Under the pieces are notes generated by a model that worked only from the letters and a program-made list of their open reading frames with translations, did not search any database and was not told the DNA's origin. The position numbers and the translations under genes were made by a program. A stretch of 6,722 nucleotides of DNA from Thermoplasmata archaeon (GTDB lineage Archaea; Thermoplasmatota; Thermoplasmata; GCA-020350865). Shown here piece after piece: positions 3,548-6,722 of this stretch. Numbering within the stretch: the stretch's first letter is position 1; each line of letters starts with the position of its first letter. The DNA lies in the NCBI GenBank assembly GCA_020350865.1, contig CP070726.1, forward strand, positions 1,321,425 to 1,328,146, read 5' to 3'.

Positions 3548-6286
3548 TTAAGAGCGCGGCCTTAAAGCGCTCAACTCTTTTTCTACCTTTTCGATCATTT
3601 CTTTATTTTGTATATTCTTAAAGATATCTAGCGCTCTTGTCAATCGTTCGATTGCTTGATTGACATCACCTTTATCCTTATGCAGGAGCCCATACTCGAA
3701 AAGACCGTATCCAAGGTTGTAGGGCGTATCCAGCTCCCTGCAAATCGCAAGTGCCTTCTCGAAATAATCTGCTGCGAGCTCCCATTCCCTCTGAAGTCTG
3801 TATATTGAGCCGTAATTTATGTAGGTCATGGACATCGGCATCCTTTCCCCAAGTTTATTAAATATTTCCAAGGCCTTATCCAAAGAACTGGAAGCCTTTT
3901 CCAGTTCGTTCTTCTTGATATATGAATATGCAATGTTCATGAGGCCATATCCCTTTATCCTAACATATCGTATTTTGTCAGCTATTTCTATGGATTTTTT
4001 ATGATATTTTATAGCTTCGTTTACATCAACTTGGTTAAAGGTCGCACCCAAATTCGCATATGCCTTGGACAGTTCCCCCAAATCCTGCGTTTTTTTGAGG
4101 ATCTCAACGGCCTTTTTTATAAAGTCAATGGACTTGTCGTAATCACTCTTTCTCGCATGTATCCTTCCGATTCCCAGATAAGCATCAGCAATCTCGGGAC
4201 TATCACCGATATTCACGGCTATGTCCATGCATTTTCCGAAGTATTTCCTCGCCTCATCAAGCTCCCCTTTTTCATCGTAGATGCCGCCAAGATAATAGGA
4301 TATGTCAGCCATCCTTTGACTGTCATCGATTTTTTCTGAAAGTTCTACGCCTTTATTGAAGAACAAGATGGCCTTTTCCCATTCATTCCTGTTCTTGTAG
4401 ATCAGGCCGATATTCCTAAATCCTTCAGCCATCCTCTTCTCATCCCCCACTTCCTCACTTAACCCAGTGGCCCGATGATAGTAACCCAGTGCACTGTCCC
4501 ACTCCCCCCTCAGATAACAATTGTTCCCCAGGGCCATGATGATCTCCAACTTTTTCTTCTTGTTATCGAGGGAATCCCCCATTGTCTCCACCACGTCCAG
4601 TGCGCATCGGTAGTACTCAAAGGCCTCATGCGGGGCGTGCTGGCCCGTGGCCTTCTCCGCGGCTTTGAGGATGTAGGGAAGAGCCTTTTCCTTCTTTTGG
4701 CAGCGGTAGTAGTGGAATGCCAAATCTCCGATCACCTCGTCCAGGTTATCCTTGTTCTGCTCCTCGATGCAGGCAGCGATGATGGAATGGTATTCCGTTC
4801 TGAGCTCGTTTGGGATCTCGTTGTACAGCACCTCTTTGATCTTTGCGTGGTCGAACTTGAATTTTGCTTCCAGGGACCGGATGAGCTTGTGCTTCTGCTC
4901 CAGGCTCCTCAACTGTTTCAACAGGTCAATTGTCTGGAGTTTGGTGGCGGAAACCAGGATATCGGAGGTGAACTCCTCTCCCATGACGGCGGCATAGTCA
5001 AGGATCTCCCTCCCCTCATCCCCCACGCGGTTCAGTCTCCGGACAATGACATCATGCACCTTGGAGGGCATATTGGCCTCCTTCAGGTCCTTTTCAAGCA
5101 TCCAGACATTATCCCTCATGGCAATGGTCCTCTCGTCCACCAGCAACCTGACAAGCTCGACTATGAAAAACGGGTTGCCCTCCGTTTCCCTGTACAGCTG
5201 TGTTTTAAATTCATCTGCAAAATCTGTTCTCCCCAGAAGCGAGTTGAGTATATCGTCCATGTATCCCTCATCCAGCCTTCCCAATTCGATCTCCTGGTAC
5301 AGCTCCTCTCTGCCCATCAGCTGCTTGGCTTCGATCAATTGATGCACCTTGCCGTCCTTTGTGGCCGCAACATCTTCGGGTCTGTAGGTTCCGAGAATGA
5401 GCAGATTGCACTCTCTCGTATTTCTGGAGACATAATGCATGAGCGCCAGTGTGGAAGGGTCCGCCCACTGCAGGTCCTCGATGCAGAGCAGTGACGGGTG
5501 AACTTTGGCATGCCGCTCTATGCCCAGCAGTATGTTCTCAAACAGCCTGTTCCTTCTGATCTTGGGGTCGTCCTTTGCATAATCGATGCCGTCGTACTTC
5601 CCCGAAGTGATGAGCGGCTGTATGAGGTTCTCGATGCCGGATACGCTCTTATCCCCACCATCCCAGGACTTGAGCACGCTCCCGTACTGCTGCTCGACAT
5701 CAACTAGGATGTCCTTCATCTCGTTGATCAGAAACTCGTTCTCCTTGCCCGTAAGTATGACCACTAAGTTCGCGTTTTCACCGCTTTCGATGAGGATCCG
5801 GTAGTTCTCGTATCCCAGGGAATTCAGCGATTCCTTCTTCTCCTCCCCGCTCAGCATGGAAAGGGAATCCTTGACAAAGATGTCCACTGCGCTGAGCATG
5901 CCTGCGAAGATATCCGGATTGAGCTCAGTTTCGCGTCTTTTGACATCCTTTATCAGTAAACCGCTGTGGGTCATCAGATATGCGGTCTCAACCCTGGGAG
6001 TTTCGTCTGCGAAGAGGTTTTCCAGTCCCCCCGATCCCAGCGCTTCCATGAACGGCATGTAGGGTGTCAGCGATTCGTAAAAGGACCAGCCCTGGAAGAT
6101 ATCTACTCCCTGTGACTGTGCGAAGCCGATAATCTCGTTGAGCAGCCTGGTCTTGCCCACCCCTGCCTCACCTGCGATGAGCAGGAGATTGCCGCTGCCA
6201 TGGGTGGAGTTTTCCAACTGATGCTTCAGCTCCTCAAGCTCTTGCTTGCGGTCAACCAGCGGGATTTGGGATTTTACGTCCTTCAT
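3548..6286 (-). CDS. AAA_16/MalT-like ATPase with inserted roadblock-like domain and C-terminal TPR array
   Basis: A 912-residue protein. The N-terminal ATPase has the LVDRKQELEELK lead-in (10-21), Walker A GEAGVGKT (39-46), PYMPFMEAL (75-83), Walker B LLCIEDLQWAD (266-276), the sensor segment LILGTYRPED (296-305) and GNPFF (370-374). These are hallmarks of COG3899/AAA_16 ATPases related to MalT and other STAND proteins. A winged-helix-like segment follows (about 406-500), then a helical linker and eight TPR units (586-912). The extra stretch between Walker A and Walker B (about 94-240) contains a roadblock/longin-like domain. No LuxR or other DNA-binding domain follows the TPRs and no effector precedes the ATPase, so it is probably a cytoplasmic switch or scaffold working through partners. 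The ATG at 6286-6284 has GAGG at 6296-6293. Composition changes along the gene: the TPR part is visibly richer in AT than the ATPase part. The specific function is unknown; a link with the nearby GTPases is inferred. Confidence 0.9.
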   Translation of the reverse strand: MKDVKSQIPLVDRKQELEELKHQLENSTHGSGNLLLIAGEAGVGKTRLLNEIIGFAQSQGVDIFQGWSFYESLTPYMPFMEALGSGGLENLFADETPRVETAYLMTHSGLLIKDVKRRETELNPDIFAGMLSAVDIFVKDSLSMLSGEEKKESLNSLGYENYRILIESGENANLVVILTGKENEFLINEMKDILVDVEQQYGSVLKSWDGGDKSVSGIENLIQPLITSGKYDGIDYAKDDPKIRRNRLFENILLGIERHAKVHPSLLCIEDLQWADPSTLALMHYVSRNTRECNLLILGTYRPEDVAATKDGKVHQLIEAKQLMGREELYQEIELGRLDEGYMDDILNSLLGRTDFADEFKTQLYRETEGNPFFIVELVRLLVDERTIAMRDNVWMLEKDLKEANMPSKVHDVIVRRLNRVGDEGREILDYAAVMGEEFTSDILVSATKLQTIDLLKQLRSLEQKHKLIRSLEAKFKFDHAKIKEVLYNEIPNELRTEYHSIIAACIEEQNKDNLDEVIGDLAFHYYRCQKKEKALPYILKAAEKATGQHAPHEAFEYYRCALDVVETMGDSLDNKKKKLEIIMALGNNCYLRGEWDSALGYYHRATGLSEEVGDEKRMAEGFRNIGLIYKNRNEWEKAILFFNKGVELSEKIDDSQRMADISYYLGGIYDEKGELDEARKYFGKCMDIAVNIGDSPEIADAYLGIGRIHARKSDYDKSIDFIKKAVEILKKTQDLGELSKAYANLGATFNQVDVNEAIKYHKKSIEIADKIRYVRIKGYGLMNIAYSYIKKNELEKASSSLDKALEIFNKLGERMPMSMTYINYGSIYRLQREWELAADYFEKALAICRELDTPYNLGYGLFEYGLLHKDKGDVNQAIERLTRALDIFKNIQNKEMIEKVEKELSALRPRS
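3551..4531 (-). repeat. Eight tandem TPR units with a 40-residue (120-bp) period
   Basis: Residues 586-912 split cleanly into seven units of 40, 40, 40, 40, 39, 40 and 40 residues plus a final unit running to the C-terminus. Units begin with LGNNCY, IGLIYK, LGGIYD, IGRIHA, LGATFN, IAYSYI, YGSIYR and YGLLHK, with a recurrent G-x-W/L/Y-x-x-A pattern near positions 9-14. The 40-residue period is longer than the classical 34 and is typical of LGN-like or TPR_12 arrays that bind peptides or partner proteins. Earlier helices (about 520-585) may be one or two degenerate units. Confidence 0.88.
5657..5995 (-). other. Region encoding a roadblock/longin-like domain inserted in the ATPase
   Basis: This covers residues 98-210 of the 912-aa protein. 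Predicted order: strand (TAYLMTHSG), strand (LLIKDVKRR), long helix (NPDIFAGMLSAVDIFVKDSL), strands (ENYRILIESG, ANLVVILTG), then a long helix (EFLINEMKDILVDVEQQYG) ending KSWDG. This order fits the roadblock/longin superfamily, and I recall similar segments in multidomain signalling proteins of euryarchaea. Ordinary AAA_16 ATPases have only a helical linker between PYxPF and Walker B. The fold call comes from pattern reading, not from a profile search. Confidence 0.5.
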
Positions 6287-6292
6287 TTTCTT

Positions 6293-6296
6293 CCTC
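6293..6296 (-). promoter_or_regulatory. Ribosome binding site of the ATPase/TPR gene
   Basis: The minus strand reads GAGGAAGAAA directly before ATG at 6286. GAGG at 6296-6293 is six bases from the start codon, a good spacing, and supports this start over internal ones. Confidence 0.6.
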
Positions 6297-6328
6297 GCCA
6301 GGAATTATAACTCATCCTCCCTTATGGG

Positions 6329-6338
6329 ATTATACGGT
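6329..6338 (-). promoter_or_regulatory. Candidate TATA box for the ATPase/TPR gene
   Basis: The minus strand contains AAATAACCGTATAATCCC, with the TATA-like core about 47 bases upstream of the ATG, predicting a leader of about 20 nt that includes GAGG. A second AT-rich box (TTATAATTCC, 6310-6301) is too close to the ATG to act alone. The 97-bp gap to the upstream gene is compatible with a separate promoter, though read-through from the upstream gene is possible. Confidence 0.35.
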
Positions 6339-6383
6339 TATTTGCCTTTTCCCCGGGTTGCTCAGGGGTCGGGTGGGTGCATG

Positions 6384-6722
6384 TCATCTACTTCCGGCTA
6401 TCTGCTCCTCGATCTTCTCCGAGAGGTCGTAGGCTCCCGGGAGCACCTCTCCCCCTGCAATGATATTCTCCCCTTCTACCCTTACCCTCCCCTCCGCAAA
6501 TTCTTTTATGGTCTGGATTATGAGGGGCAGTTCCCTTCTCACGCCTTCCTTTCGAATCTCTGCAAACAAGGGCTCTGCTTCACCTTCTTTGCGTGCTATC
6601 TCTTCGAGGCTTGCGCCCTCAAGCTTCTTTTCCAGGCCTTCCCAGAGGGCGTCGAACTTGCCACCTTGGATAGGGAACGTGCAGTAGGTTATGGGGGGCC
6701 CCCGGTCGAGCACGGGGGTTAC
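6384..6722 (-). CDS. C-terminal part of an unrecognised protein, 5' end outside the window
   Basis: The frame is open from the right edge to TGA at 6386-6384, giving 112 visible codons. A GTG at 6713-6711 could serve as a start, but the frame continues to the edge and no ribosome binding site can be seen, so a longer gene is more likely. The sequence begins with a hydrophobic stretch (PPITYCTFPIQGG). It continues with a charged, Glu/Lys-rich helical region containing LEEIARKEGEAEP and LIIQTIKEFAEG, a short strand-like VRVEGENIIAGG, and a final helix ending IAGSR. No membrane segment is visible. I do not recognise the family. It lies on the same strand as the ATPase/TPR gene, 97 bp upstream of it. 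Hand reading shows GC-rich, Glu/Lys-rich coding sequence consistent with a real gene. Confidence 0.7.
   Translation of the reverse strand, partial: VTPVLDRGPPITYCTFPIQGGKFDALWEGLEKKLEGASLEEIARKEGEAEPLFAEIRKEGVRRELPLIIQTIKEFAEGRVRVEGENIIAGGEVLPGAYDLSEKIEEQIAGSR

Noticed and set aside
3551..4531. 120-bp periodic pattern considered as a CRISPR or DNA satellite
   Set aside because: The period is explained by 40-residue TPR units. The DNA copies are divergent, and similarity is at protein level only.
4475..5494. 339-codon open frame on the plus strand
   Set aside because: It lies wholly antisense to the ATPase half of the 912-aa protein, whose Walker A, Walker B and GNPFF motifs prove the minus-strand frame. 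The translation is low-complexity, Leu/Val/His-rich shadow sequence, and no family is recognisable.
6301..6310. TTATAATTCC as promoter of the ATPase/TPR gene
   Set aside because: It is centred only about 20 bases before the ATG, so normal archaeal spacing would start transcription inside the coding region.

Overview
The window looks archaeal. Ribosome binding sites are of the GGTGA/GGAGGTGA type. TATA-like boxes with A-rich elements upstream sit at suitable distances from several starts. One gene belongs to the mainly archaeal AAA ATPase family with a C-terminal DUF234 domain, and two encode Ras/Rab-like small GTPases. A methanogen-related or Thermoplasmatota-type euryarchaeon is my best guess, but this is inference from gene style and not from a marker gene.

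Layout, left to right. (1) The first 151 codons of a Rab-like GTPase on the minus strand (GTPase A), cut off by the window edge. (2) A 238-bp divergent promoter region. (3) A complete 465-aa ATPase_2/DUF234-type ATPase on the plus strand. (4) A 123-bp convergent spacer. (5) A complete second Rab-like GTPase on the minus strand (GTPase B, 291 aa) with a helical C-terminal extension of about 105 residues. It is about 58% identical to GTPase A over the shared, gap-free 151 residues (88 matches counted by hand). (6) A 113-bp divergent promoter region. (7) A 112-aa unrecognised, strand-rich small protein on the plus strand, with its start fixed by a near-perfect Shine-Dalgarno sequence. (8) A 912-aa ATPase/TPR protein on the minus strand, ending 7 bp from the small gene. 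(9) The C-terminal 112 codons of an unrecognised minus-strand gene entering from the right edge.

The most interesting object is the 912-aa protein. It is a MalT/COG3899-like AAA_16 ATPase followed by eight 40-residue TPRs. Between its Walker A and Walker B halves is an insertion whose strand/helix order (beta-beta-alpha-beta-beta-alpha) fits the roadblock/longin-like superfamily. Roadblock proteins such as MglB are known partners and GAPs of small Ras-like GTPases such as MglA. Two small GTPases are encoded close by, and both lack the catalytic switch II glutamine (Asn in A, Arg in B). I therefore suggest, as inference only, a GTPase-controlled signalling module: GTPases with weak intrinsic hydrolysis, a roadblock-bearing TPR ATPase as partner or scaffold, and perhaps the small divergent protein as an accessory. 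No CRISPR array, insertion sequence, tRNA or rRNA was seen.
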